From Burkholderiaceae bacterium (GTDB taxonomy: Bacteria > Pseudomonadota > Gammaproteobacteria > Burkholderiales > Burkholderiaceae_C): 64,000 nt of DNA. The translations under genes were made by a program, and so were the position numbers. The first letter of the stretch is position 1. The number at the start of each line of letters is the position of its first letter. This document shows positions 46,206 through 54,789 of the stretch, piece by piece. Location: NCBI GenBank assembly GCA_023954095.1, contig JAMLIQ010000004.1, forward strand, positions 1-64,000, written 5' to 3'. The notes below the pieces were generated by a model. That model was not told the origin of the DNA. It saw only the letters and a program-made list of their open reading frames with translations, and did no database searches.

Positions 46206-47672
46206 ATGCAGAAATTTGATGAGATGTACGCCCTGCTGCCCTTTGACGGCAGCGATGTGCGAGCCCATTACAAGCGTTATGGGCAGTGGCTGGCCCGGCA
46301 GGCCCCCGAAACCATGCAGGCGCGGCGGGCCGAGGCCGAGATGATTTTTCGCCGCGTAGGCATCACCTTTGCCGTGTATGGCGACAAGGACGAAGGCGGC
46401 GCGGGCAACGAGCGCCTGATTCCGTTCGACCTGGTGCCGCGCATCATTCCGGCGCAGGAGTGGGCGCGCATGGAGCGCGGACTGGTGCAGCGCGTGGCCG
46501 CACTCAACCACTTCATCCGCGATGTGTACCACGGGCAGGACATCCTCCGGGCGGGCATCGTGCCGGCCGATCTGGTGTTGCAGAACGCCCAGTACCGCCC
46601 CGAGATGGCGGGCCTGCAGGTGCCGCGGGACATTTATGCGCACATTGCCGGCATCGACATCGTGCGCGCCGCCAACGCGCAGGGCGAAGGGGTGTACTAC
46701 GTGCTGGAAGACAACCTGCGCGTGCCTTCGGGGGTGTCGTACATGCTGGAAAACCGCAAGATGATGATGCGGCTTTTCCCCGACCTGTTCGGCATGCACC
46801 AGGTGGCGCCCGTGGCGCATTACCCCGACCTGCTGCTCGACACCCTGCGTGCCAGCGCCCCGGCGGGTGCGCCCGACCCTACCGTGGTGGTGCTCACCCC
46901 CGGCATGCACAACAGCGCCTATTTTGAACATGCCTTTCTGGCACAGCAGATGGGGGTGGAACTGGTCGAAGGGCAGGACTTGGTGGTGCGCGACAAGTTC
47001 GTCTACATGCGCACCACGCGCGGCCTGCAGCGGGTGGATGTGATCTACCGCCGGGTGGACGACGATTTTCTGGACCCCCAGGTGTTCCGCCCGACCTCCA
47101 CGCTGGGCTGCGCCGGGCTGATGGAGGCGTACCGCGCAGGCAGCGTGGCGATCTGCAATGCCGTGGGCACGGGCGTGGCCGACGACAAATCGGTCTACCC
47201 CTATGTGCCCGAGATGATCCGCTTCTACCTGGGCGAGGAGCCCCTCCTGGCCAACGTGCCCACCTGGCTGTGCCGCAAGCCGGACGATCTGCGCTACGTG
47301 CTCGACCACCTGCACGAGCTGGTGGTCAAGGAGGTGCACGGCGCCGGCGGCTACGGCATGCTGATTGGTCCGGCCGCCACGCGCGCCGAGATCGAGAACT
47401 TCCGCCAGGCCCTGGTGGCCGACCCGGCGCGCTACATCGCCCAGCCCACGCTCAGCCTGTCGAGCTGCCCGACCTTTGTGGAAAGCGGCCTGGCGCCGCG
47501 CCACATCGATCTGCGGCCCTTTGTGCTGTCGGGCGAGAAGGTGCAGATGGTGGCCGGGGGGCTGACCCGGGTGGCGCTCAAGGAAGGCTCGCTCGTCGTC
47601 AATTCATCACAAGGCGGCGGCACCAAGGACACCTGGGTGCTGCAGGAAGAAGAAGGGAGCACACCATGCTGA
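46206..47672 (+). CDS. Circularly permuted ATP-grasp protein, type 2
   Basis: 488 residues. Starts MQKFDEMYALLPFDGSDVRA with AGGAGG upstream. Family segments: FAVYGDKDEGGAGNERLIPF DL, RGLVQRVAALNHFIRDVYHG, YVLEDNLRVPSGVSYMLENR, and DPQVFRPTSTLGCAGLMEAY, ending in VKEVHGAGGYGMLIGP. These proteins are thought to make peptide-like bonds using ATP and are encoded beside alpha-E proteins, often with a transglutaminase-like protease; their product is unknown. The stop overlaps the start of the duplicated alpha-E 5' fragment. Confidence 0.92.
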   Translation: MQKFDEMYALLPFDGSDVRAHYKRYGQWLARQAPETMQARRAEAEMIFRRVGITFAVYGDKDEGGAGNERLIPFDLVPRIIPAQEWARMERGLVQRVAALNHFIRDVYHGQDILRAGIVPADLVLQNAQYRPEMAGLQVPRDIYAHIAGIDIVRAANAQGEGVYYVLEDNLRVPSGVSYMLENRKMMMRLFPDLFGMHQVAPVAHYPDLLLDTLRASAPAGAPDPTVVVLTPGMHNSAYFEHAFLAQQMGVELVEGQDLVVRDKFVYMRTTRGLQRVDVIYRRVDDDFLDPQVFRPTSTLGCAGLMEAYRAGSVAICNAVGTGVADDKSVYPYVPEMIRFYLGEEPLLANVPTWLCRKPDDLRYVLDHLHELVVKEVHGAGGYGMLIGPAATRAEIENFRQALVADPARYIAQPTLSLSSCPTFVESGLAPRHIDLRPFVLSGEKVQMVAGGLTRVALKEGSLVVNSSQGGGTKDTWVLQEEEGSTPC

Positions 47673-47812
47673 GCCGCACTGCCGACCGCCTGTTCTGGAT
47701 GTCGAGATACACCGAACGGGCAGAAAAGACCGCCGCAGGCGGGCTTTCACTAAAACACTGCCGACGCGCGCAGCGCGTGCGGGGGGCTCTGCCCGGGGAG
47801 GACGCATGCTGA
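47666..47812 (+). pseudogene. Duplicated 5' end of the alpha-E gene
   Basis: An open frame of 48 codons starting MLSRTADRLFWMSRYTERAE. Its first 69 bases match the start of the intact alpha-E gene at 47806-47874 with five differences. After residue 22 the match ends and the frame runs on through unrelated GC-rich sequence to a stop at 47812. The copies are 140 bases apart, which is not a multiple of three, so no fused protein is made. Its ATG overlaps the ATP-grasp stop, which is probably where the ancestral gene began. Confidence 0.85.
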
Positions 47813-48765
47813 GCCGTACTGCCGACCACCTGTTCTGGATGTCGAGATACACCGAACGGGCAGAGAACACTGCCCGCATGCTGAACGTAGGCTACGAGAC
47901 CGCACTGCTGCCGCAGTCCACCGCCCGTGCCCAGGCGGGCTGGCTGGGCATGCTCTCGATCAGCGAGCTGATCCCTGCATATACGGCGCGCCATGGTGCC
48001 GTCACGCGCGAAGGCGTGCTGGACTTCATGGTGCGCGACGGCAACAACTCCTCGTCCATCCTGTCGTGCCTGCGTGCTGCGCGCGAGAACGCCCGTGCCG
48101 TGCGCGGCGCGCTCACCACCGAGGTTTGGGAAACGCAGAACCAGACCTGGCTGGAACTGCACCGCCTGCTGCAAAGCGGCGCATTCGAGCGCGATCCCGG
48201 CCAGTTCTTTGAGTGGGTGAAGTACCGCTCGCACCTCTCGCGGGGTGTCACGCTGGGCACCATGCTGCAGGACGAGGCCTTTCACTTCCTGCGCCTCGGT
48301 ACCTTCCTGGAGCGGGCTGACAATACGGCGCGGCTGCTGGATGTGAAGTTCCATGCGGTCCAGCGCGACTTCCATGGCGTGGTCGGCGGGCGCGAGCCGG
48401 AGGCCGATTTCTACCACTGGAGCGCCATCCTGCGCAGCGTCTCGGCCTTCGAGGTCTATCGCAAGGTGTACCGCGATGTCATCACGCCCGAGCGCGTGGC
48501 CGACCTGCTGATCCTGCGGCGCGACATGCCGCGCTCCCTGCACGCCTGTCTGCGCGAGGTGGTGGACAACCTGGCCCTGGTGTCCAACGACCAGTCACAG
48601 CACACCGAACGGCGTGCCGGGCGGCTGCTGGCCGACCTGCAGTACGGCCGCATCGATGAAATCCTGGCCACGGGCCTGCACGCTTTCCTGACGCAGTTTC
48701 TTGACCGGGTGAATGACCTGGGTGCGGGCATCGGGCGTGACTTCCTTGCAACCACGGGCGGGTAG
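47806..48765 (+). CDS. Alpha-E domain protein (DUF403)
   Basis: 319 residues, all-helical, with the family start MLSRTADHLFWMSRYTERAE and NTARMLNVGYETALLPQ, then DGNNSSSILSCLRAARENAR, LGTFLERADNTARLLDVKFH and the glutamate-rich arrangement that names the domain. Works with the ATP-grasp protein in an uncharacterised ATP-dependent ligation system. GGGGAGGAC just before ATG 47806 is its Shine-Dalgarno. The gene starts 140 bases later than an ancestral position would predict because of the tandem 5' duplication. Confidence 0.92.
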   Translation: MLSRTADHLFWMSRYTERAENTARMLNVGYETALLPQSTARAQAGWLGMLSISELIPAYTARHGAVTREGVLDFMVRDGNNSSSILSCLRAARENARAVRGALTTEVWETQNQTWLELHRLLQSGAFERDPGQFFEWVKYRSHLSRGVTLGTMLQDEAFHFLRLGTFLERADNTARLLDVKFHAVQRDFHGVVGGREPEADFYHWSAILRSVSAFEVYRKVYRDVITPERVADLLILRRDMPRSLHACLREVVDNLALVSNDQSQHTERRAGRLLADLQYGRIDEILATGLHAFLTQFLDRVNDLGAGIGRDFLATTGG

Positions 48766-48782
48766 GGTCGTGGGCGCCCTGT

Positions 48783-49106
48783 TCAGCGCCCGTGCGCGGC
48801 GCTGCGTTTTTGCTCGCGCAGCATGAACAGGTAGAGGCTCTCGACCTTCTCGCGCGCCCAGGGCGTCTTGCGCAAAAACTTGAGGCTGGAGCCCACGCTC
48901 GGGTCCACCTGAAAGCAGCGCACCGGTATCTTCTGCCCCAGGCCCGGCCAGCCGTAGTGCTCGGAAAGCGCGCGCACCATGGCTTCCAGCGTGACGCCGT
49001 GCAGGGGATTGCGGGGCTGCAGGGCGGGTCGGGGCGCGGGGGCTTGTGCCTCGCTTGCCGGGGCAGCCGACGGCACGGGTTCAGGAGGGTGCGTAGGGGC
49101 GGTCAT
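48783..49106 (-). CDS. VF530 family (DUF2132) DNA-binding-like protein
   Basis: 107 residues. A Pro-Ala-rich N-terminus of about 30 residues precedes the compact domain NPLHGVTLEAMVRALSEHYG, IPVRCFQVDPSVGSSLKFLR and TPWAREKVESLYLFML. The domain matches VF530/DUF2132 proteins, a small fold proposed to bind DNA; the function is not known. It stands between the convergent alpha-E gene and bacterioferritin. Confidence 0.88.
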   Translation of the reverse strand: MTAPTHPPEPVPSAAPASEAQAPAPRPALQPRNPLHGVTLEAMVRALSEHYGWPGLGQKIPVRCFQVDPSVGSSLKFLRKTPWAREKVESLYLFMLREQKRSAAHGR

Positions 49107-49148
49107 GCGCCAAGCATAGCGGCGCCCCGGGCAGGGCGCTGCGGGCCG

Positions 49149-49625
49149 TTACTCCGCTTCGCCCATCTGCGACTGCAGGTAGTTGGGCAGGCCCAGCTTG
49201 TCGATCAGGTCGATCTGGGTTTCGAGGAAATCGATGTGCTCTTCGGTGTCGTTCAGGATCTTCTGCAGCAGATCACGCGACACATAGTCGTGCACGGTTT
49301 CGCAGTGGGCCATGCCGGCCTTGATCGTGGCCTGCGCGCCCTGCTCGGCGCGCAGGTCGCAGGCCAGGATCTCGGCCACATCCTCGCCCACCTGCAGCTT
49401 GCCCAGGTCCTGCAGGTTGGGCAGGCCGTCGAGCACGAAAATGCGGTCCATCAGCCAGTCGGCGTGTTTCATCTCGCCAATCGACTCGTCGTATTCCTTC
49501 TTCGCCAGGCGGTCAAAGCCCCAGTGCTTGAGCATGCGAAAGTGCAGGAAATACTGGTTGATGGCCGTGAGTTCGTTCTTGAGCTGGGCCTGCAGATGGC
49601 CGATGACTTGGGGGTCGCCTTGCAT
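49149..49625 (-). CDS. bfr: Bacterioferritin
   Basis: 158 residues, exactly the E. coli length. Stores iron in a 24-mer. Ferroxidase ligands aligned by position: Glu18, Glu51, His54, Glu94 and His130 are present, and the haem ligand Met52 is kept in EMKHAD. The residue aligned with E. coli Glu127 is Thr (DTEEH), with Glu128 and Glu129 next to it. Conserved GLPNLQDLGKLQVGED is present. It faces ahpC across a 227-base divergent region, an iron/peroxide pairing that makes regulatory sense. Confidence 0.95.
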   Translation of the reverse strand: MQGDPQVIGHLQAQLKNELTAINQYFLHFRMLKHWGFDRLAKKEYDESIGEMKHADWLMDRIFVLDGLPNLQDLGKLQVGEDVAEILACDLRAEQGAQATIKAGMAHCETVHDYVSRDLLQKILNDTEEHIDFLETQIDLIDKLGLPNYLQSQMGEAE

Positions 49626-49769
49626 GGGGGTCTCCTGACGGGTTCGAAAAAAAAGGGGGCAGCTGCCTGCCGCGAAGCTGCAAGCCTACTCCACCGGACA
49701 CAGTGTGATGGCCTGTGCAGCCAAAACCCTGCGGTCAATGCATAAAATAGCTAAAAACGATTGGTATGA

Positions 49770-49788
49770 TTCATTCAATTGATTGGAA
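49770..49788. promoter_or_regulatory. Imperfect 19-bp palindrome in the bfr-ahpC divergent region
   Basis: TTCATTCAATTGATTGGAA is centred on CAATTG with TTC/GAA ends, in an AT-rich stretch between the two divergent genes. It could bind OxyR, Fur or another regulator; it does not match either consensus well. Confidence 0.3.
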
Positions 49789-49852
49789 TTATTCTCAGAA
49801 CCGGCCCATACTCTGTCCTGTGTTCACATTCCAACCCTGAAAGGTAACAACC

Positions 49853-50416
49853 ATGTCCCTGATCAACACCCAAGTCCAGCCCTTCAAGACCGAAGCCTTT
49901 CACAACGGTAAATTCATCACCGTCACTGAAGAAAGCTTCAAGGGCAAGTGGTCCGTGGTGATCTTCATGCCCGCCGCCTTCACCTTCAACTGCCCCACTG
50001 AAGTGGAAGACGCTGCCGAGCACTACGCTGAATTCCAGAAGGCCAACACCGAGGTCTACATCGTGACCACCGACACGCACTTTTCGCACAAGGTGTGGCA
50101 CGAAACCTCGCCAGCGGTCGGCAAGGCCCAATTCCCGCTGGTGGGCGACCCCACGCACCAGCTGACCAACGCCTTTGACGTGCACATCGCCGAAGAGGGC
50201 CTGGCACTGCGCGGCACCTTCATCATCAACCCCGATGGCGTGATCAAGACCATGGAAGTGCATTCCAACGAAATCGCCCGCGATGTGAAGGAAACCCTGC
50301 GCAAGCTCAAGGCAGCCCAGTACACCGCAGCGCATCCTGGCGAAGTGTGCCCCGCCAAGTGGAACGAAGGCGCCAAGACCATCGCCCCCTCGCTCGACCT
50401 GGTCGGCAAGATCTAA
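49853..50416 (+). CDS. ahpC: Alkyl hydroperoxide reductase subunit C (peroxiredoxin)
   Basis: 187 residues. Two-Cys peroxiredoxin: peroxidatic Cys47 in FTFNCPTE (usually FTFVCPTE) and resolving cysteine near residue 166 in GEVCPAKW. Reduces H2O2 and organic peroxides with electrons from AhpF. Preceded by AAAGG and an AT-rich promoter region, followed by a terminator and then ahpF. Confidence 0.97.
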   Translation: MSLINTQVQPFKTEAFHNGKFITVTEESFKGKWSVVIFMPAAFTFNCPTEVEDAAEHYAEFQKANTEVYIVTTDTHFSHKVWHETSPAVGKAQFPLVGDPTHQLTNAFDVHIAEEGLALRGTFIINPDGVIKTMEVHSNEIARDVKETLRKLKAAQYTAAHPGEVCPAKWNEGAKTIAPSLDLVGKI

Positions 50417-50445
50417 GCCAGCCGGTACGCCGCGTTGACCATGAC

Positions 50446-50474
50446 GCCCGGGTGCCTGGCGCCCGGGCTTTTTT
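50446..50474 (+). terminator. Rho-independent terminator between ahpC and ahpF
   Basis: Stem GCCCGGG (50446-50452) / CCCGGGC (50462-50468) with a nine-base loop and TTTTTT at 50469-50474. As in E. coli, it probably allows more ahpC than ahpF message. Confidence 0.88.
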
Positions 50475-50507
50475 ACGCCCATAAATCGAAACAACAGGAG
50501 TTTTTCC

Positions 50508-52076
50508 ATGCTCGACGACACCCTCAAGACCCAGTTGAAAGCCTACCTGGAGCGCCTGCAGCGCCCGGTGGAACTGGTCGCCACGCTGGACGGCAGCGCC
50601 ACGTCGAACGAGCTGCGCGAGCTGCTGGAAGACATCCGCGCCCAGTCGGACAAGATCACCGTGGTCGAGAAGAACGACCTGGATGTGCGCAAGCCCTCGT
50701 TCCTCATCACCAACCCCGGCGTGGACAGCGGCGTGCGCTTTGCCGGCGTGCCCCTGGGCCATGAATTCACCTCCCTTGTGCTGGCGCTGCTGCACGTGGG
50801 CGGGCACCCCTCCAAGGAAGCGGCCGAGCTGCTGGAGCAGATCCGTGGGCTGGACGGTGACTTCCACTTCGAGACCTATTACTCCCTGAGCTGCCACAAC
50901 TGCCCCGACGTGGTGCAGGCGCTCAACCTCATGAGCGCGCTCAACCCGCGCATCACCCACACCGCCATCGACGGCGGCCTGTTCCAGGGCGAGATCGAGT
51001 CGCGCGAGATCATGGGCGTGCCCACCGTCTTCCTCAACGGCGAGCGCTTCGCCCAGGGCCGCATGGAGCTGGCCGAGATCGTCGGCAAGATCGACAAGGG
51101 CGCTAGCGCCAAGGAAGCCGCCAAGCTCAACGCCAAGGACGCGTTCGACGTGCTCATCGTCGGCGGCGGACCGGCCGGCGCGGCTGCGGCCGTGTATGCG
51201 GCGCGCAAGGGCATCCGCACTGGCGTGGCGGCCGAGCGCTTCGGCGGCCAGGTGCTCGACACGGTCGATATTGAAAACTACATCTCCATCAGCAAGACCG
51301 AAGGCCCGCAGTTCGCCGCCGCGCTGGAGCGCCATGTGCGCGACTACGAGGTCGACATCATGAACCTGCAGCGCGCCAAGGCGCTCAAGCCCGCCGCTAC
51401 CGAGGGCGGCCTGATCGAGGTCGAGCTGGAAAGCGGCGCCACCCTGCGCGGCAAGACCGTGATCCTCTCCACCGGCGCGCGCTGGCGCAACATGAATGTG
51501 CCCGGCGAGGACCAGTACCGCACCAAGGGCGTGACCTACTGCCCGCACTGCGACGGCCCCCTGTTCAAGGGCAAGCGCGTGGCGGTGATCGGCGGCGGCA
51601 ACTCGGGCATCGAGGCCGCCATCGACCTGGCGGGCGTGGTGGCGCATGTGACGGTGCTTGAATTTGCCCCTGAACTGAAGGCCGACGCCGTGCTGCAGCG
51701 CAAGCTCAAGAGCCTGCCCAACGTGGATGTGATCCTCAACGCCCAGACCACCGAGGTCAACGGCGACGGCCACAAGGTCACCGGCATCACCTACAAGGAC
51801 CGCGTGGGCGGCGAGGTGAAGCAGATCGCGCTCGAAGGCATCTTCGTGCAGATCGGCCTGCTGCCCAACACCGACTGGCTCAAGGGCACGGTGGAGCTGT
51901 CGAAGTTCGGCGAGATCGTGATCGACGCCAAGGGCCACACCAGCGTGCCCGGCGTGTTCGCCGCGGGCGACTGCACCACGGTGCCCTACAAGCAGATCAT
52001 CATCGCCGCGGGCGCGGGCGCCACGGCCGCGCTGAGCGCGTTCGACCACCTGATCCGCACCAGCGCACCGGCTTGA
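50508..52076 (+). CDS. ahpF: Alkyl hydroperoxide reductase subunit F
   Basis: 522 residues. The N-terminal domain is two thioredoxin folds with the active disulfide in [14 protein letters not shown] (CxxC). The C-terminal thioredoxin-reductase-like part has FAD motif [19 protein letters not shown], the second CxxC in [14 protein letters not shown] motif [15 protein letters not shown], and the FAD tail [19 protein letters not shown]. It takes electrons from NADH to reduce AhpC. AACAGGAG precedes the ATG. Confidence 0.97.
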   Translation: MLDDTLKTQLKAYLERLQRPVELVATLDGSATSNELRELLEDIRAQSDKITVVEKNDLDVRKPSFLITNPGVDSGVRFAGVPLGHEFTSLVLALLHVGGHPSKEAAELLEQIRGLDGDFHFETYYSLSCHNCPDVVQALNLMSALNPRITHTAIDGGLFQGEIESREIMGVPTVFLNGERFAQGRMELAEIVGKIDKGASAKEAAKLNAKDAFDVLIVGGGPAGAAAAVYAARKGIRTGVAAERFGGQVLDTVDIENYISISKTEGPQFAAALERHVRDYEVDIMNLQRAKALKPAATEGGLIEVELESGATLRGKTVILSTGARWRNMNVPGEDQYRTKGVTYCPHCDGPLFKGKRVAVIGGGNSGIEAAIDLAGVVAHVTVLEFAPELKADAVLQRKLKSLPNVDVILNAQTTEVNGDGHKVTGITYKDRVGGEVKQIALEGIFVQIGLLPNTDWLKGTVELSKFGEIVIDAKGHTSVPGVFAAGDCTTVPYKQIIIAAGAGATAALSAFDHLIRTSAPA

Positions 52077-52077
52077 G

Positions 52078-52135
52078 TTTCAAGAAAAATCGGGCTCTGG
52101 CGCTTATGCTGTAAGCGCTTATAGCTATCAAAATG
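52078..52135 (+). repeat. Dispersed palindromic repeat, copy 9
   Basis: Reads TTTCAAGAAAAATCGGGCTC, TGGCGCTTATGCTGTAAGCG, then CTTATAGCTATCAAAATG. It begins one base after the ahpF stop, a full-length copy with the A-rich 5' part. Confidence 0.85.
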
Positions 52136-52197
52136 AAAGCGGCGGTACTGCAATGGGCAGCGCCGCCGCTTTGTTCTTTTACCCGCCAGCAAAAGGC

Positions 52198-53100
52198 TCA
52201 CGCTTCGTTCAGTGTGTCCTCCAGGGCGCCGTGCGCGCCCTGGGGCTGCAAGAGCCCGACCAGCCTCTCCAGCGCCAGCGAAGGCTCTCCCCGCCAGACA
52301 AGGTGCGTCTGGTTCCGGGCCACCCGTTCCGGCAGGGGGTGCTGGTTCACCTTCTGCGTGGCCTGCAGCGTCTGCAGCACCGCTTGGGGGACGATGGCAA
52401 ACCCGGTGCCAGCGGCCACGCAGGCAATCATGCCCTGGTACGAGGCAAACTCCAGCGTGCGCCCGGGCATCACATCCGCGCTGCCGAGCCAGTCTTCCAG
52501 GCGCTTGCGGTACGAGCAGCCTTGGGCAAACGCAATCATGGTCGAGCGGCCCAGGTCCCTGGCGGTGCGCACCTGCCGCACCTCCCTGGGCGTGATCAAC
52601 ACCAGCTCTTCATGAAACACCGGCAGCGCCTGCAGCGCCGGGGCCGTGAAGGGCTCCGACACAAAAGCGGCCTCGATCTCGAAGTTCATCACCCGCTGGA
52701 CCAGGGCGCCCGTGGTGCCGGTGACCAGCTCCACCACCACGCCCGGGTGTGCTGCGTGGTAGCGCGACAGGATAGGCGCCAGGCGGCTGCCCGCCGTGCT
52801 CTCCAGCGCGCCGAGGCGAAACAGCCCCTGCGGCCTGCCCGTGCGCAGGTCGCTGACGGCCTCGTCCGCCAGGCGCAGCAGCCGCACCGCGTAGTTCAGC
52901 AAGGTCTCGCCCTCGGCCGACAGGCTCAGCGTGCGGCCCTCCCGGCGGAACAGGCGCACGCCCAGAAACGCCTCCAGCTGCCGGATGCGCGTGGTGACGT
53001 TGGAGGGCACGCGGTGCAGCTTTTGCGCTGCCCGCACCACGCCGCCTTCCTCCACCACGGAACGGAAGATCGCCAGCGATTCGAGGTCGATAGTTCTCAT
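52198..53100 (-). CDS. LysR family transcriptional regulator
   Basis: 300 residues. The N-terminal winged helix-turn-helix is LESLAIFRSVVEEGGVVRAA and QKLHRVPSNVTTRIRQLEAF; the rest is the periplasmic-binding-like effector domain (GSRLAPILSRYHAAHPGVVV, ITPREVRQVRTARDLGRS). It is divergent to an MFS gene at 53166 and very likely regulates it; the 65-base space holds the MFS promoter. The effector is unknown. Confidence 0.93.
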   Translation of the reverse strand: MRTIDLESLAIFRSVVEEGGVVRAAQKLHRVPSNVTTRIRQLEAFLGVRLFRREGRTLSLSAEGETLLNYAVRLLRLADEAVSDLRTGRPQGLFRLGALESTAGSRLAPILSRYHAAHPGVVVELVTGTTGALVQRVMNFEIEAAFVSEPFTAPALQALPVFHEELVLITPREVRQVRTARDLGRSTMIAFAQGCSYRKRLEDWLGSADVMPGRTLEFASYQGMIACVAAGTGFAIVPQAVLQTLQATQKVNQHPLPERVARNQTHLVWRGEPSLALERLVGLLQPQGAHGALEDTLNEA

Positions 53101-53129
53101 CCAGAGAATGCTATTTCATAAATATTCAT

Positions 53130-53158
53130 TTGTCAGCGGCATTGCGCCGGGCTTTAAT
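53130..53158 (+). promoter_or_regulatory. Sigma-70 promoter of the YbfB/YjiJ-type MFS gene
   Basis: TTGTCA (53130-53135), 17 bases, TTTAAT (53153-53158). The ATG begins eight bases after the -10 box, so transcription would start at or within a base or two of the ATG. Confidence 0.6.
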
Positions 53159-53165
53159 CGGGCCC

Positions 53166-54368
53166 ATGGCTGTTTCCGCACCCCTTTCACCGGCATCGCC
53201 GGGCCGCACCGCTGCGCTGGTGTGCGTGGCGGCCATGGTGGCCCTCGCCGTGGCGATGGGGGTCGGGCGGTTTGCCTTCACGCCGCTGTTTCCCCTGATG
53301 GTGCGCGACGGCCTGCTCACCGGCGCGGCCGGCGCGGCCATCGCCGCCAGCAACTACCTGGGCTACCTCGTGGGCGCCCTGGCGGCGGGCCGCTTGCAGG
53401 CGGGGCCCGCCGCGCTGGTGGCCGTGGGGCTGGTCAGCACCGTCGCCGCCACCGCCGCCGTGGGCTGGACATCTTCGGTGCCGCTGTGGGTGGCGCTGCG
53501 CTTCGTGGCGGGCGTGATGAGCGCCTGGACGCTGGTCGCCACCAGCGCCTGGGGCCTGGGCTGGCTGGCCCGCCTCGGGCGCCCGCACCTGGCGGGCACC
53601 GTGTTTGCGGGCGTGGGGCTGGGCATCGCGGCGGCAGGGCTGTTCTGCCTGGTGGCTGCAGGGCCCCGGGTGCCATCGCTTGGCATGTGGGTGCAGCTGG
53701 CGGGCGGGGCGGGTGTCGCGGTGCTGCTGCCGCTGTGGGCCGTCTGGCGCCTGCCCGCCGCCAGCAGCCCGGCAGCGGCGCACGCAACGGCCTTGCAGCC
53801 GCCGCCGGCCCGCACCGGCGGCCTGGTGGTCTGCTACACCCTGTTCGGCTTCGGCTACATCCTGCCCGCCACCTACCTGCCCGCGCTGGCGCGCCAACTG
53901 GTGGACGACCCCCAGGTCTTCGGGCTGGCCTGGCCCCTGTTCGGGTTGGCCGCGGCACTCTCCACCATCGTGGTGTCGTGGGGCCTGCGGCGCGCCAGCC
54001 GCCTGGGCGTGTGGGCCGCATGCCACCTGCTGATGGCGGCGGGCGTGCTGCTGCCCCGCGTCTGGCCGTCGCTGGCCAGCGTCACCCTGGCCGCGCTGCT
54101 GGTGGGCGGCACCTTCATGGTCATCACCATGCTGGCCATGCAGGAGGCCCGCGCCCGCGCCGAGGGCCAGGCCACCGCCGTCCTCGGGCGCATGACGGCA
54201 GGCTTCGCGCTGGGCCAGTTGCTGGGCCCGCTCACCTCCGCCGCCATGGGCCGCTTCACCGCCGACTTCGCCACCGCGCTGAACCATGCCCTGGTGCTGT
54301 CGGCCGCGGGCCTGCTGGCCAGCGCGGCCTATCTGTGGCGTGAGGCGCGCAGGCAACCCGCCCCCTGA
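53166..54368 (+). CDS. YbfB/YjiJ family MFS transporter
   Basis: 400 residues from ATG 53166 (MAVSAPLSPASPGR). Signature N-terminus AVAMGVGRFAFTPLFPLMVR and ASNYLGYLVGALAAGRL as in YbfB/YjiJ proteins, and GGTFMVITMLAMQEARARAE in the second half. Function in the family is unknown; YbfB-type genes usually sit beside a LysR regulator as here. No Shine-Dalgarno and a promoter directly upstream suggest a leaderless message. A TTG 12 codons earlier is not favoured. Confidence 0.92.
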   Translation: MAVSAPLSPASPGRTAALVCVAAMVALAVAMGVGRFAFTPLFPLMVRDGLLTGAAGAAIAASNYLGYLVGALAAGRLQAGPAALVAVGLVSTVAATAAVGWTSSVPLWVALRFVAGVMSAWTLVATSAWGLGWLARLGRPHLAGTVFAGVGLGIAAAGLFCLVAAGPRVPSLGMWVQLAGGAGVAVLLPLWAVWRLPAASSPAAAHATALQPPPARTGGLVVCYTLFGFGYILPATYLPALARQLVDDPQVFGLAWPLFGLAAALSTIVVSWGLRRASRLGVWAACHLLMAAGVLLPRVWPSLASVTLAALLVGGTFMVITMLAMQEARARAEGQATAVLGRMTAGFALGQLLGPLTSAAMGRFTADFATALNHALVLSAAGLLASAAYLWREARRQPAP

Positions 54369-54454
54369 GGAGCGGCGGCGAATGTGCGGTTTGCGGTGAA
54401 GTGAGCGGGGCGCACCGGCGGCGGGGGGCTCCTGCTGTGATGGCGTAGGCCTGA

Positions 54455-54512
54455 TCTTTAAGAAAAATCAGGCTCTAACGCTTGCCTGTATTGCGCTGGA
54501 AGCTATGAAATC
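54455..54512 (+). repeat. Dispersed palindromic repeat, copy 10, at the left edge of the island
   Basis: Reads TTTAAGAAAAATCAGGCTCT, AACGCTTGCCTGTATTGCGC, TGGAAGCTATGAAATC. The stem is imperfect. The rest of 54369-54654 shows no gene. Confidence 0.75.
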
Positions 54513-54654
54513 AGGAGTAATCTGTACGGGTGCGGCTATCGATCAGAAGACCGTTGGATGTCGATTTATTTGACGCCTTCAGGCAGGGGGCAGCCAGCGG
54601 CCGACAGCCATCGGCCCTGAGCAGCCATCCAGATGAATGCTCTAAAACCGCCAT

Positions 54655-54789
54655 TCAGCCGGGCGGCAAGTGCAATGCCAAGGCGTCCAGCGGGCTGGAG
54701 GTGCCTCCGGCAGCAACTTTCAGGACATGGGTGTAGATCATTGTCGTGCTCACGTCCGAATGCCCCAGCAGCTCCTGCACGGTGCGGAT
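54655..54789 (-). pseudogene. Relic of an integron integrase (3' end only)
   Basis: The last 44 codons of a tyrosine recombinase: [25 protein letters not shown], then SPLDAL close to the C-terminus. It contains the LLGH box and the catalytic Tyr in MIYTHV. The sequence, including the SPLDAL ending, is that of IntI-type integron integrases (IntI1 has [20 protein letters not shown]). The N-terminal 290 or so residues with the other catalytic residues are gone; the frame instead continues into an IS110-type fragment. Confidence 0.75.

Noticed and set aside
49740-49852. OxyR or Fur box upstream of ahpC
   Set aside because: The AT-rich palindrome does not match the ATAG-N7-CTAT spacing of OxyR or the GATAAT hexamer repeats of Fur, so only an unnamed palindrome is listed.
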